From an uncultured Bacteroidota bacterium (GTDB taxonomy: Bacteria; Bacteroidota; Bacteroidia; Flavobacteriales; Flavobacteriaceae): a stretch of DNA of 64,000 nucleotides. The notes under the pieces were generated by a model that saw only the letters and a list, made by a program, of their open reading frames with translations, was not told the origin of the DNA and made no database searches. Location: NCBI GenBank assembly GCA_902605445.1, contig CACLCL010000004.1, positions 1-64,000 of the forward strand. Reading direction: 5' to 3'. The position numbers were made by a program, and so were the translations under genes. Positions within the stretch are counted from its first letter, which is position 1; every line of letters starts with the position of its first letter. Of this stretch, positions 17,400 through 26,402 are shown piece by piece.

Positions 17400-20228
17400 T
17401 TAAGTTAGCTCTTTTTTTAAAAATTTTGCCGTTAAACTTGTTTTTGAATTTAAGAACTTATTGAAAAATCCTTGGAAAATTATTTCTCCACCTTCATTAC
17501 CTCCCTTGGGTCCCAAATCAATAATATAGTCTGCTGTTTTTATTACATCTAAGTTGTGCTCAATAATAATTACCGTATTCCCTCTATCGATTAATTTTTT
17601 AATTGTCTCAAGTAGTACTCTAATATCCTCAAAATGTAAACCTGTTGTTGGTTCATCAAGAACAAATAATGTTTTTCCTGTATCTCTCTTACTCAATTCA
17701 GAAGCTAATTTAATTCTTTGCGCTTCACCACCTGAAAGTGTAGTACTTTGTTGACCTAATGAAAGATAACCTAAACCAACATTTTTTATAGTACTCAGTT
17801 TGTTGTAAATTTTGGGAATATGTTCAAAGAAAGTAGTTGCATCGTCAATACTCATATTTAAAACATCATTAATAGACTTTCCCTTGTATTTAATTTCTAA
17901 TGTTTCTCTATTAAACCTTTTCGACATACAACTTTCACATTCAATATAAACGTCTGGTAAAAATTTCATTTCAATTTGTCTTAGACCACCACCTTTACAA
18001 TCTTCACATCTTCCTCCCGAAACATTAAAACTAAATCTACCGGCCTTGTAGCCTCGAATTTTTGATTCATTTAGGTTAGAGAATAAATTTCTAATTTCTG
18101 AAAATACACCACAATACGTTGCAGGATTACTTCTAGTTGTTCTTCCAATTGGAGACTGACTAATATTAACGATTTTATCAATATTTTCTAATCCGACTAT
18201 TTTATCAAAATCGTGAACATTTTTTTCGGATTTAAATATTTTATTATGTATTAATGGATATAACGTTTCGTTTATTAAAGTTGATTTTCCACTACCAGAA
18301 ACACCTGTCACAACTGTCAAAACATTTAATGGGATTGTTACATCTATATCTTTTAGATTATTCCCTTTGCAACCTTTCAATAAGATATTTTTACCATTAC
18401 CAGGTCTGGGATTTTTAGTGTATTTTATTTTTAGTTTTTTGGAAAGATATTTAGAAGTTATTGTGTCAGATTTCAACAATTCATTTACGGTACCAGAAAA
18501 AACGATTCCACCCCCGTTTTTCCCCGCTGAAGGCCCAATATCAATAATGTGATTTGCATTCAATATCATTTCCTTGTCATGTTCAACTACAATCACTGAA
18601 TTTCCTAAATTTTTTAAGTTTACTAATGTTTTAATAAGTTTATCATTATCACTTTGATGAAGACCAATACTAGGCTCATCTAAAATGTACAATACATCAC
18701 TTAAATTAGAACCTATTTGAGAAGCCAGTCTAATTCTTTGACTTTCACCTCCTGAAAGTGATTTAGATGTTCTATTCAAATTCAAATATTCAAGACCTAC
18801 ATTTTCCATAAAAAATATCCTTTCAGAAATTTCTTTTAAAATGTCTTTGGAAATTATTTTTTGTTTTTCATTGAGTTTATTGGGTAAATTTTTTATCCAT
18901 TTAGATAATTCTGAAATCTCCATGTTTACAATGTCATTAATATTTTTACCGTCAATTTTGAAAAATAACGATTCTTTCTTTAATCTTGAACCATTGCAAT
19001 GCTCACAAACTGAATCTTTGAAATAATTTTTCGCCCATCTTCTAATTTTGATGGATTCATAATTTTCTAATTGATTTTCTAAAAAATTAACAATACCATC
19101 AAATTTTATCAAATAATCATAATTTACTCCAATTGACTTATTTTTAATTTTTAAACTATCATTTAACCCATATAATATTGCATCTAGACCTTTTTTACTA
19201 ATTTTTTTAATCGGCTCTTTTAATGAGAAATTTAATTTTTCTGAAATATACTTTATCTGTTTATAAACCCATGAATTTTTTCCCCCAACTAGTTCAATTC
19301 CGCCTTGATCAATACTTTTATTTTTATCTGGAATTAATTTTTTGATGTCAACCTCTTTTATCTTACCTATCCCTTTACATTTTATGCACGCCCCCCTTGG
19401 AGAATTAAAAGAAAAATTATTTGGTTCTGGAATTTGATATGAAACTCCAGTATCTTCACATACTAAGTTCTGACTAAAATAGCGAGTTTCGCCAGTTTTA
19501 TTTTCCATTATTAAAACTGATTTATTACCCAAATTAAAACAAGTATTTAAACTGTTTTTAAATCTCTCATTGGGGAAGTTATTTTTTTCAAAATCAAGTT
19601 TGTCAACAACTATTTCGATATCATGAATTTTATACCTGTCTAATATTGTCTTTTCATTAATGTCAATTATTTCACCATCAACTCTACATTGAACATAGCC
19701 TTTTTTTAGTGTATTTTGAAATAATTCCTGATAACTCCCTTTTCTGGATTTAATCACTGGAGCCAACAAAATTATTTTTTTTTCATTGTAGATTTTTTTA
19801 ATAAGTTCAAATATTTTATCAGAACTATAGCTTACCATTTTTTTATTTGTTTTGTGGCTATAAGCATCTGAACATCTAGAAAATAAAAGTCTTAAAAAAT
19901 CGTATATTTCAGTGGTAGTACCAACTGTTGATCTTGGTGATTTATTTACAGTTTTTTGTTCAATTGCTATAACAGGAGAAAGACCATCAATTTTATCAAC
20001 ATCTGGTCTATCGATTTTATTTAAAAATTGTCTTGCATACGCTGAGAAAGTTTCAATATATCTTCTCTGACCTTCAGCATAAATTGTATCAAAGGCAAGT
20101 GATGATTTTCCACTACCAGAAAGTCCAGTTATTACGACTAATTCGTTTCTAGGAATCTTTAAATCAATACCTTTAAGATTGTTAGATTTTGCATTATATA
20201 TTGATATTTCTTCTTTATTCTTACCCAT
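17400..20228 (-). CDS. uvrA: excinuclease ABC subunit UvrA
   Basis: The 942-residue length is standard. It has two ABC modules: Walker A GLSGSGKSS near residue 35 and GVSGSGKST in the second half, signatures LSGGESQRIRLA and LSGGEAQRIKLA, and Walker B motifs ILDEPSIGLH and VLDEPTTGLH. Zinc-binding cysteine pairs are CIKC, CEHC, and CEDC plus CESC. YAEGQRRYIETFSAYARQFL is the conserved UvrB-binding region. It recognises bulky DNA lesions in nucleotide excision repair. The start lies 3 nt after the gamma-glutamyltransferase stop, so the two genes are probably cotranscribed. No uvrB or uvrC is present here. Confidence 0.96.
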   Translation of the reverse strand: MGKNKEEISIYNAKSNNLKGIDLKIPRNELVVITGLSGSGKSSLAFDTIYAEGQRRYIETFSAYARQFLNKIDRPDVDKIDGLSPVIAIEQKTVNKSPRSTVGTTTEIYDFLRLLFSRCSDAYSHKTNKKMVSYSSDKIFELIKKIYNEKKIILLAPVIKSRKGSYQELFQNTLKKGYVQCRVDGEIIDINEKTILDRYKIHDIEIVVDKLDFEKNNFPNERFKNSLNTCFNLGNKSVLIMENKTGETRYFSQNLVCEDTGVSYQIPEPNNFSFNSPRGACIKCKGIGKIKEVDIKKLIPDKNKSIDQGGIELVGGKNSWVYKQIKYISEKLNFSLKEPIKKISKKGLDAILYGLNDSLKIKNKSIGVNYDYLIKFDGIVNFLENQLENYESIKIRRWAKNYFKDSVCEHCNGSRLKKESLFFKIDGKNINDIVNMEISELSKWIKNLPNKLNEKQKIISKDILKEISERIFFMENVGLEYLNLNRTSKSLSGGESQRIRLASQIGSNLSDVLYILDEPSIGLHQSDNDKLIKTLVNLKNLGNSVIVVEHDKEMILNANHIIDIGPSAGKNGGGIVFSGTVNELLKSDTITSKYLSKKLKIKYTKNPRPGNGKNILLKGCKGNNLKDIDVTIPLNVLTVVTGVSGSGKSTLINETLYPLIHNKIFKSEKNVHDFDKIVGLENIDKIVNISQSPIGRTTRSNPATYCGVFSEIRNLFSNLNESKIRGYKAGRFSFNVSGGRCEDCKGGGLRQIEMKFLPDVYIECESCMSKRFNRETLEIKYKGKSINDVLNMSIDDATTFFEHIPKIYNKLSTIKNVGLGYLSLGQQSTTLSGGEAQRIKLASELSKRDTGKTLFVLDEPTTGLHFEDIRVLLETIKKLIDRGNTVIIIEHNLDVIKTADYIIDLGPKGGNEGGEIIFQGFFNKFLNSKTSLTAKFLKKELT

Positions 20229-20231
20229 TCA

Positions 20232-21896
20232 CTAAAAACCGTGAGCAGCATCATCGCCTCTTTTATCTGCCCCTCCTTCTAATTTATTATTTTTTATCAA
20301 TATACCATCAACTCTTCCGATCGGACCCTTATCGTAATAATTATAACCAAATTTTTTAATGTCATTTAATATGTTTTTGTCAAAAAAACTACTTTCAACT
20401 CTAATTGAATCTGGAAGCCATTGATGATGAAATCTACCTGCGTCTACTGACTCTTGCATTCCCATTCCAAATTCGTGAATATTTAGAATTATTTGTAATA
20501 CTGAAGTGATTATGGTTGAACCGCCTGGGGTTCCAACAACCATATATAATTTTCCATCATTTTCAACAATAGTCGGTGTCATTGAGCTTAACATTCTTTT
20601 TCCAGGCATAATTTTATTTGCTTCACCACCAATTAAACCAAATTGGTTAGGATAGCCAGGTTTTATTGAAAAGTCATCCATTTCATTATTAATAAAAAAA
20701 CCCAACTCTTCACAGTAAAGCTTAGATCCAAAGGTGCTATTTAGAGTAGTAGTTACAGCAACTGCATTCCCATATTGATCAACAATTGAGTAGTGTGTCG
20801 TTTCTTCACTTTCTGTAGAATATATATTTCCAAAATCGATCATACTTGAACTTGTTGGGGATTCAAAGGAGAAATCTTGCATTCTTTTTTCTAAATAACT
20901 GTTATTGACTAGTTTTTTGATATCAACATCTAAGAAGTCAGAATCACCCAAAAAATGACTTCTGTCAGCAAAAGATCTTTTTTGTGCTTCTACTAATATT
21001 TTTACATATTCCTTCGAATTGTGTTTGTATTGACCAACATCAAAGGGTTCAATCATCTTTAATATTTGATTTAAACAGATCCCACCACTGGACGGTAGCG
21101 GCATCGAAATAATATTAAGATTTTTATATTGAAAAACATGAGGTTCTCGCCATACAGCATTATAATTTCTCATATCCTCTAAACTTATTATTCCTCCTTT
21201 ATCTTGAATGAAATCAACAAAAATTTTAGCTGTTTCTCCATTGTAAAATTCATCTTTACCATTTTTCATTATTTTCTTTAATGTACTGGCTAAATTTATA
21301 TTTACAAGAGTATCATTTTCTTTTAAAGTTCTATTATATATAATTTCATTGCTATTTATTCTTATAAAATCATTGTGGAATTCTGAAATTCTGTCACTCT
21401 GTTTTTTAGTTATGACTATCCCATTTTCAGCAAGTTCAATCACTGGTCTAAAAATTTCATTTATTGGTAAACTCCCAAATCGTTCATGAACACTAAAAAT
21501 ACCTGCGATTGTTCCAGGGACACCACATGAAAGAGCACCTTCCTCACTTAACTTTTCAATTATATCACCGTTTTTATCAAGATACATGTTCTCGCTAGCA
21601 GATAGGGGAGCTTTCTCTCGAAAATCAAGTGCTCCTATTTCGCCATCGTTTTTTCTAAAAACCATAAACCCACCACCTCCAATATTTCCTGCAGACGGAT
21701 ATGAAACAGCTAATGCTAATTCAGTAGCTATCATTGCATCGAAAGCATTTCCTCCTTTTCTTAAAATATCAACACCTATTTTACTTGCTTCAATTCTGGC
21801 AGATACAACCATGCCATTTTCTGCTATGAAGCCTAGTTTATCTTTTTTACAAGAAATAAACGTAATTGATATTAGTAATAAGATTAAATTTTTCAG
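20232..21896 (-). CDS. ggt: gamma-glutamyltransferase lipoprotein (likely CTG start)
   Basis: The ORF track starts at the ATG at 21812, but the frame stays open upstream and encodes a textbook lipoprotein signal peptide, KNLILLLISITFISCKK, just before FIAENGMVVS. The only start-like codon in the right place is CTG at 21896 (an ATT lies 3 codons further up); an in-frame TAA closes the frame just before that. From CTG the product is 554 residues. Family motifs include GGNAFDAMIATELAL, GGGGFMVF and TTHYSIVDQYGNAVA with the autoprocessing Thr, SSMTPTIV and GTPGGSTIITSVLQ. The enzyme cleaves gamma-glutamyl bonds (glutathione, poly-glutamate), here anchored in the periplasm or outer membrane. uvrA follows after 3 nt. 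Confidence 0.82.
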   Translation of the reverse strand: MKNLILLLISITFISCKKDKLGFIAENGMVVSARIEASKIGVDILRKGGNAFDAMIATELALAVSYPSAGNIGGGGFMVFRKNDGEIGALDFREKAPLSASENMYLDKNGDIIEKLSEEGALSCGVPGTIAGIFSVHERFGSLPINEIFRPVIELAENGIVITKKQSDRISEFHNDFIRINSNEIIYNRTLKENDTLVNINLASTLKKIMKNGKDEFYNGETAKIFVDFIQDKGGIISLEDMRNYNAVWREPHVFQYKNLNIISMPLPSSGGICLNQILKMIEPFDVGQYKHNSKEYVKILVEAQKRSFADRSHFLGDSDFLDVDIKKLVNNSYLEKRMQDFSFESPTSSSMIDFGNIYSTESEETTHYSIVDQYGNAVAVTTTLNSTFGSKLYCEELGFFINNEMDDFSIKPGYPNQFGLIGGEANKIMPGKRMLSSMTPTIVENDGKLYMVVGTPGGSTIITSVLQIILNIHEFGMGMQESVDAGRFHHQWLPDSIRVESSFFDKNILNDIKKFGYNYYDKGPIGRVDGILIKNNKLEGGADKRGDDAAHGF

Positions 21897-21976
21897 TGTG
21901 TTAATTTTTTAACAATTTACAAATTCAAATTATTTATCTATTATTAAATAAAGTTATATTAGCGAAAACAATTTTA

Positions 21977-23353
21977 ATGCCACTAATTAAGTCGATTTCA
22001 GGAATACGAGGAACCATTGGTAACAGAGAAGGTGAGGACTTAACAAATGAAGATGTAATTATTTTTACAATTTCTTACATAAAATGGCTTAAGTCCGTTA
22101 ATTTCAGCTCAAACCATAGTGTTGTTGTTGGAAGAGATGCCAGAACCTCAGGACCGATGATCGAATCATTAGTTATTCAAACAATGACTAGTATGGGCGT
22201 TAATGTAATATCATTGGGTTTGTCTACAACTCCAACCGTTGAAATTGCAGTAACTGAAGAAAATGCTAATGGAGGTATAATTATCACGGCAAGCCACAAC
22301 CCAAAAAACTGGAACGCACTAAAACTCTTAAATCATAAAGGAGAATTTATTTCTGAATCAGATGGAAATAATATTTTAGCAATTGCAGAAACAAAACCTA
22401 GAATAGAAAATAATATTCAAAAGGGTAATGTTAAAAAAGTTGATAATTACATCAGTAAACACATTGATTTAATTTTAAATCTCAACTCTGTCAATGTTCA
22501 AAGTATTAAGAAAAAACAATTAAAAATTGTAGTTGATGCAGTTAACTCAACGGGGGGCATTGCTGTACCAAAATTATTAAAAAAGATGGGTGTTGAAGTT
22601 GTTGAGTTATATTGTACTCCTAATGGGGAGTTTCCACATGATCCGGAACCTCTCAAGGATAATTTAAAGGAATTGTCAGAATTAGTTATTAAAACTAAGG
22701 CCAATTTGGGTATTGTTGTTGATCCAGATGTAGATAGATTGGCTTTTGTTTGTGAAAACGGAGATGTATTTGGAGAAGAATATACATTAGTTGCTTGTGC
22801 TGATTATTACCTACAACAAAATCCTGGGAATACGGTCAGTAATCTTAGTTCTTCTAGGGCTATGAAAGATTTAAGTAATTCAAAAAACTGTAATCATTAT
22901 TTTAGTAAAGTCGGGGAGGTCAATGTAGTTGAGTTAATGAAAGACAAGAATGCTGTGATTGGAGGTGAAGGAAATGGAGGTGTAATATTACCTGAATTTC
23001 ATTATGGTAGAGATGCTTTGGTTGGAATAGCATTATTTTTAACTCATTTTTCAAATCTTAACATGAAGATGACTGAATTGAAAAACAGCTTACCAGCTTA
23101 TTACATGAGTAAAAGCAAGGTAAAATTAGGTGAAGGAGTTAAGCTAGACGAAATATTAGAATCCATGAGAGATAAATACTCAGAAGAGGAAATTAACACT
23201 TTAGATGGATTGAAAATTGATTTTAAAGATTCATGGGTTCATCTAAGGAAGAGTAACACCGAACCAATAATTAGAATTTATAGTGAAGCTAAATCTCAAA
23301 ATGAAGCAAATTTATTAACCGAAAAATTTGTTTCTGAAATAAGTAAATATTAA
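21977..23353 (+). CDS. glmM: phosphoglucosamine mutase (alpha-D-phosphohexomutase family)
   Basis: The 458-residue, four-domain phosphohexomutase has SGIRGTIG at the N-terminus, VVGRDARTSG, the phosphoserine loop TASHNPKNWNALKL, the metal loop DPDVDRLAFV (Val where many families have Gly, usual in Bacteroidota GlmM), GGEGNGGVI for sugar binding and the C-terminal phosphate loop RKSNTEPIIRIYSEA. It interconverts glucosamine 6- and 1-phosphate for peptidoglycan and LPS synthesis. A phosphomannomutase role cannot be excluded. It is divergent from ggt and convergent with the acyltransferase, with 4 nt shared. Confidence 0.9.
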   Translation: MPLIKSISGIRGTIGNREGEDLTNEDVIIFTISYIKWLKSVNFSSNHSVVVGRDARTSGPMIESLVIQTMTSMGVNVISLGLSTTPTVEIAVTEENANGGIIITASHNPKNWNALKLLNHKGEFISESDGNNILAIAETKPRIENNIQKGNVKKVDNYISKHIDLILNLNSVNVQSIKKKQLKIVVDAVNSTGGIAVPKLLKKMGVEVVELYCTPNGEFPHDPEPLKDNLKELSELVIKTKANLGIVVDPDVDRLAFVCENGDVFGEEYTLVACADYYLQQNPGNTVSNLSSSRAMKDLSNSKNCNHYFSKVGEVNVVELMKDKNAVIGGEGNGGVILPEFHYGRDALVGIALFLTHFSNLNMKMTELKNSLPAYYMSKSKVKLGEGVKLDEILESMRDKYSEEEINTLDGLKIDFKDSWVHLRKSNTEPIIRIYSEAKSQNEANLLTEKFVSEISKY

Positions 23354-24240
23354 TTAGTTTTTCGATGTTTAAATCTATTGTGAGTCCATGTATAATATTC
23401 TGGAGCTTTCAATATTTGATTTTCTAATAGTTTAATAAAATCTTCCGTGATTTTAAAGTCTTTATATTTTGTTGGTTTGTCAGTGATCAGTTCAAAAGAC
23501 GCTAAATAATATCCTCTTTTAACCTTTTCCACGTTCATATAAACAACAGCCATATCATATTTTTTTGCAATTATCTCAGCACCGGTGTGAAATGGTACAA
23601 AATTGTTCAAAAAATTATTCCAATATGTTGCCTTATTTTTTTTTGGAGATTGGTCTGAGGCAAATCCATAAATATTTAACCCTTTTAATTTGCTATTTTT
23701 TAAAATTTCTTTAAATGTATTTTTGGTTGAGATTAAATTCCCATTGTATTTACTTCTAATTTTTTTTATTAAACTATCAAAGTATTTATTTGAAAGTTTT
23801 TTATAAATGGCATTTATTTTATAATCAGTAAGTCTGTCAATTATAAAAAACCACTCCCAACTAGCATAATGACCACCCATTAAAATAATATTCCTTTTTT
23901 TCTTGTATAATTCATCCAATAATTCGAAGTTCTTAAAACTGTATCTTTTCTTTATTTCAACTTCACTTATATTTAATGATTTGAATGATTCAAGAAATAG
24001 ATCAGATAAATGCTTGTAATATTTACTTTCAATAATCTTTCTTTCTAAAAGTGTTTTTTCAGGGAATGCTAGAGCAAGATTCTTCCTTACCAATTTTTTT
24101 CGATATGAAATAACATGATAAAGGATTATATATAAAAAATCTGAAAATAAATAAACCAGCCTGAAATTAGACTTTGATATTATCCAAATTAATGGATATA
24201 GAATTATATAAACAAGAAGATTCATTATATTAAGTGACAA
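23350..24240 (-). CDS. lysophospholipid/lauroyl acyltransferase (LpxL/HtrB family)
   Basis: The 296-residue protein has one N-terminal membrane segment (about 5-38) and the acyltransferase core: MGGHYASWEWF carries the catalytic H(x4)E, followed by YKKLSNKYFDSLIKKIRSKY, YGFASDQSP and VPFHTGAEIIAKKY, and it ends YYTWTHNRFKHR. Homologues add secondary acyl chains to lipid A or lipid A-like precursors at the inner membrane. In Bacteroidota the family also includes enzymes of aminolipid synthesis, so the acceptor is uncertain. It sits divergent from mnmE. Confidence 0.87.
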   Translation of the reverse strand: MSLNIMNLLVYIILYPLIWIISKSNFRLVYLFSDFLYIILYHVISYRKKLVRKNLALAFPEKTLLERKIIESKYYKHLSDLFLESFKSLNISEVEIKKRYSFKNFELLDELYKKKRNIILMGGHYASWEWFFIIDRLTDYKINAIYKKLSNKYFDSLIKKIRSKYNGNLISTKNTFKEILKNSKLKGLNIYGFASDQSPKKNKATYWNNFLNNFVPFHTGAEIIAKKYDMAVVYMNVEKVKRGYYLASFELITDKPTKYKDFKITEDFIKLLENQILKAPEYYTWTHNRFKHRKTN

Positions 24241-24294
24241 ATATATATTTATTTAAACTCATAATAATATTTAGATTCATATTAATTACGATTG

Positions 24295-24302
24295 TATCTT
24301 TG
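24295..24302 (+). promoter_or_regulatory. putative mnmE -7 element (TATCTTTG)
   Basis: This exact TAnnTTTG match ends 18 nt before the TTG at 24321 and lies inside the longer ORF that starts at 24234. Its position supports the shorter reading of mnmE. No clear -33 TTG is seen. Confidence 0.45.
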
Positions 24303-24320
24303 TCGAAATTAATATTTGTT

Positions 24321-25697
24321 TTGATTGATAACGATAATATTATAGCATTAGCAACCCCATCTGGTTTAGGTGCCATATCTGTAATAAGGGTTTCTGGACC
24401 AGAAAGCATTCAAATTGTTGATAAGATATTTTACTCTTTTGAAAACACTTCCCTTAAACAAACCCAATCAAATAAAATTCAATTAGGATACATCAAAGAT
24501 TCAGATTCATTTATTGATAAAGTTCTTGTATCAATTTTTAGAAATCCAAAATCATATACTGGTGAGGATGTAGTTGAAATATCTTGCCACTGCAGTAGTT
24601 TCATTCAAAACTCAATAATTCAGTTGCTTTTAAAATTAAATTGCCGATTAGCCAAACCAGGTGAATTCACAATGAAAGCCTTCCTAAATGGTAAAATGGA
24701 TTTAAGCGAGGCTGAATCAGTTGCTGATTTAATTTCAAGTAATTCAGAAGCATCTCATAAAATCGCAATGAACCAAATGAGAGGTGGATTTAGGAATGAT
24801 ATTAATATGCTTCGAGAAAGGTTATTGAATTTTGCGTCTTTAATAGAGCTTGAATTAGATTTTTCTCAGGAGGATGTTGAATTTGCAAATACTTCAGAAT
24901 TGAAAAATATCTTAGATGATATTGAAAAAAAGTTGGTTGATTTGATTGCATCATTTAAAACTGGTCAAGTGATAAAAAATGGGATTCCTATTGTTATTGT
25001 TGGTGAACCAAATTCTGGAAAATCTACACTTTTAAATAACCTATTAAATGACGATAGAGCAATTGTCAGTCCAATACCAGGTACAACTAGAGACACTATT
25101 GAAGATCAAATTACACTGAATGGAGTAGTTTGTAGATTTATTGATACTGCAGGCATTAGAAATACTGTAGATGAAATTGAATCGATTGGCATTGAAAAAA
25201 CTTTCAAAAAAATTGATGAAGCTGAAATAATCATCTATTTGATTGATGTTTTAGAATTAACAGATGAAAAAATTAAATTTCATAAAAAATATATTCACGA
25301 AATTCAGAAAAAATATTCTGATAAACATATAATTAAGGTGATTAATAAAATTGATATTGCCGAAGATGATTTCTCTAAATCAATGAAAGCTTTGAAAATT
25401 AGTGCTAAGGAAAATATTAATATTAATGTTCTCAAAGAATCTATAATTAATCATATTCAGAAAATGACTGGAAATTATGAAAGTTCAATTATTTCTAACT
25501 CAAGACATTACGATATTTTATCAAAAACTAAACTCGAGATTGAAAAAGTTAGAAGCTCAATAAAAAATAAAGTTCCCTCTGATTTATTAGCAATAGACAT
25601 TAAGCAAGCTCTAAATTTACTTGGCGAATTAACTGGTGAAATTTCAAATGATGAAATTCTAGGGAATATATTTTCAAAATTTTGTATCGGCAAGTAA
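24321..25697 (+). CDS. mnmE: tRNA uridine-5-carboxymethylaminomethyl modification GTPase MnmE
   Basis: Starting at the TTG at 24321 the product is 458 residues with the usual N-terminus (IDNDNIIALATPSGLGA). The 29 residues added by the ORF track start at 24234 are hydrophobic, unlike any MnmE, and contain a promoter match, so they are rejected. Domains: N-terminal tetrahydrofolate-binding (about 1-118, YTGEDVVEISCH), helical domain, inserted G domain (GEPNSGKSTLLN near 228, PGTTRDT, DTAG, NKID) and the invariant C-terminal CIGK. With MnmG it modifies the wobble uridine of several tRNAs. Confidence 0.95.
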   Translation: MIDNDNIIALATPSGLGAISVIRVSGPESIQIVDKIFYSFENTSLKQTQSNKIQLGYIKDSDSFIDKVLVSIFRNPKSYTGEDVVEISCHCSSFIQNSIIQLLLKLNCRLAKPGEFTMKAFLNGKMDLSEAESVADLISSNSEASHKIAMNQMRGGFRNDINMLRERLLNFASLIELELDFSQEDVEFANTSELKNILDDIEKKLVDLIASFKTGQVIKNGIPIVIVGEPNSGKSTLLNNLLNDDRAIVSPIPGTTRDTIEDQITLNGVVCRFIDTAGIRNTVDEIESIGIEKTFKKIDEAEIIIYLIDVLELTDEKIKFHKKYIHEIQKKYSDKHIIKVINKIDIAEDDFSKSMKALKISAKENININVLKESIINHIQKMTGNYESSIISNSRHYDILSKTKLEIEKVRSSIKNKVPSDLLAIDIKQALNLLGELTGEISNDEILGNIFSKFCIGK

Positions 25698-25957
25698 ATT
25701 ATTGATAATCAATAAGTTACGTAAATATAATGAAAAAAAATTAATTATTGTAAATTTAAATATGCATTAGCTAATACTATTTATTCAAATTTAATTTTAT
25801 TTATATATATTCGCATCACACAAAAAGAATTGGTTTGATTGATTGCTATGGTTGGCTCTCTTTCAAACCTTTTCACTTTTATATAGCAACACACGATAAA
25901 CCATAAACAACTTTTTCACTAACTTGTAGATATATTAAATAATTTAAAATCAATAAT
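25698..25957. other. 260-nt intergenic region after mnmE
   Basis: I find no gene here. It contains a hairpin with a 7-bp perfect stem, GGTTTGA (25832-25838) and TCAAACC (25863-25869), around a 24-nt loop, followed by a T-rich stretch. This could end the mnmE transcript or belong to a leader of the next gene; the long loop makes a classic terminator unlikely. Near its end is TTTTTCACTAACTTGTA, repeated almost exactly before the gene at 26403. Confidence 0.4.
25912..25928 (+). promoter_or_regulatory. repeated upstream motif, copy 1 (TTTTTCACTAACTTGTA)
   Basis: This 17-nt stretch matches the one at 26367-26383 at 16 of 17 positions. It contains TAACTTG, one T short of the TAnnTTTG consensus. 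It lies 29 nt before the ATG of the small gene at 25958. It is probably a variant promoter shared by the two units. Confidence 0.35.
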
Positions 25958-26101
25958 ATGTATTTCGAGCAAGGACAAGGAAATGCAGGAGATTTAAGTA
26001 AAATTGGAAAAGAAAAAGGAAAAACAAAACTTATTATTTGCATTATTTCTGTGATTGTTATCTTAATGATTTTAGCCTCTTTATTTTTGGATAATAGTTA
26101 A
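25958..26101 (+). CDS. small single-pass membrane protein (47 aa)
   Basis: This gene is absent from the ORF track. The ORF has a polar, Gly- and Lys-rich N-terminus (MYFEQGQGNAGDLSKIGKEK) and one strong membrane helix (LIICIISVIVILMILASLF), ending in DNS. The charge pattern (Lys before the helix) predicts a cytoplasmic N-terminus. A second small membrane ORF starts 5 nt after the stop, and a putative promoter motif lies just upstream; both argue that it is real. I do not recognise a family. Confidence 0.55.
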   Translation: MYFEQGQGNAGDLSKIGKEKGKTKLIICIISVIVILMILASLFLDNS

Positions 26102-26106
26102 ATAAA

Positions 26107-26286
26107 ATGAATACAATAGTAAAAGTTATTAAAACCATTATATTACTTTTCATAGGGTTCTTATGTCTTGGCGCACCCATCCCATATTTTTTTGGACGTA
26201 TTTTAGTAAGGTTTGCCCTGTTTGGTGCAGCAATGTATGCCATAGGCTCAGTTTGGAAAAAGAAACCTGCTGAAAAAAAGGGTTAA
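26107..26286 (+). CDS. small membrane protein with two hydrophobic segments (59 aa)
   Basis: This gene is absent from the ORF track. The product has hydrophobic stretches at about 8-28 (IILLFIGFLCLGAPIPYFF) and 31-49 (ILVRFALFGAAMYAIGSVW) and a basic tail KKKPAEKKG. It starts 5 nt after the previous small gene, so the pair is probably cotranscribed. The ORF predicted on the opposite strand (26058-26243) spans the junction of the two and looks like a shadow. No family is recognised. Confidence 0.55.
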   Translation: MNTIVKVIKTIILLFIGFLCLGAPIPYFFGRILVRFALFGAAMYAIGSVWKKKPAEKKG

Positions 26287-26366
26287 ATTTTTAAAACAAA
26301 TAAAAAGTAAATGCTAAAATTACAAATCAAATCTTGGTCTTACTATCCTTTAAAGTCTCTTTAAGA

Positions 26367-26383
26367 TTTTTTACTAACTTGTA
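26367..26383 (+). promoter_or_regulatory. repeated upstream motif, copy 2 (TTTTTTACTAACTTGTA)
   Basis: This is the second copy of the motif at 25912-25928 (16 of 17 identical), 19 nt before the ATG at 26403. It is a likely promoter variant by the same argument. Confidence 0.35.
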
Positions 26384-26402
26384 TGTCCATTAACAACTAA
26401 CT

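Noticed and set aside
24234-24320. 29-residue hydrophobic N-terminal extension of MnmE
   Set aside because: MnmE is cytosolic and normally starts at the ALATPSG region; the extension contains a promoter match, and TTG 24321 gives the family start.
25832-25869. GGTTTGA/TCAAACC hairpin as a Rho-independent terminator
   Set aside because: The loop is 24 nt, the stem is weak, and it is about 135 nt after the mnmE stop; kept only as a note on the intergenic region.
26058-26243. Minus-strand 61-aa ORF
   Set aside because: It is antisense across two better-supported small membrane genes and lacks family features.
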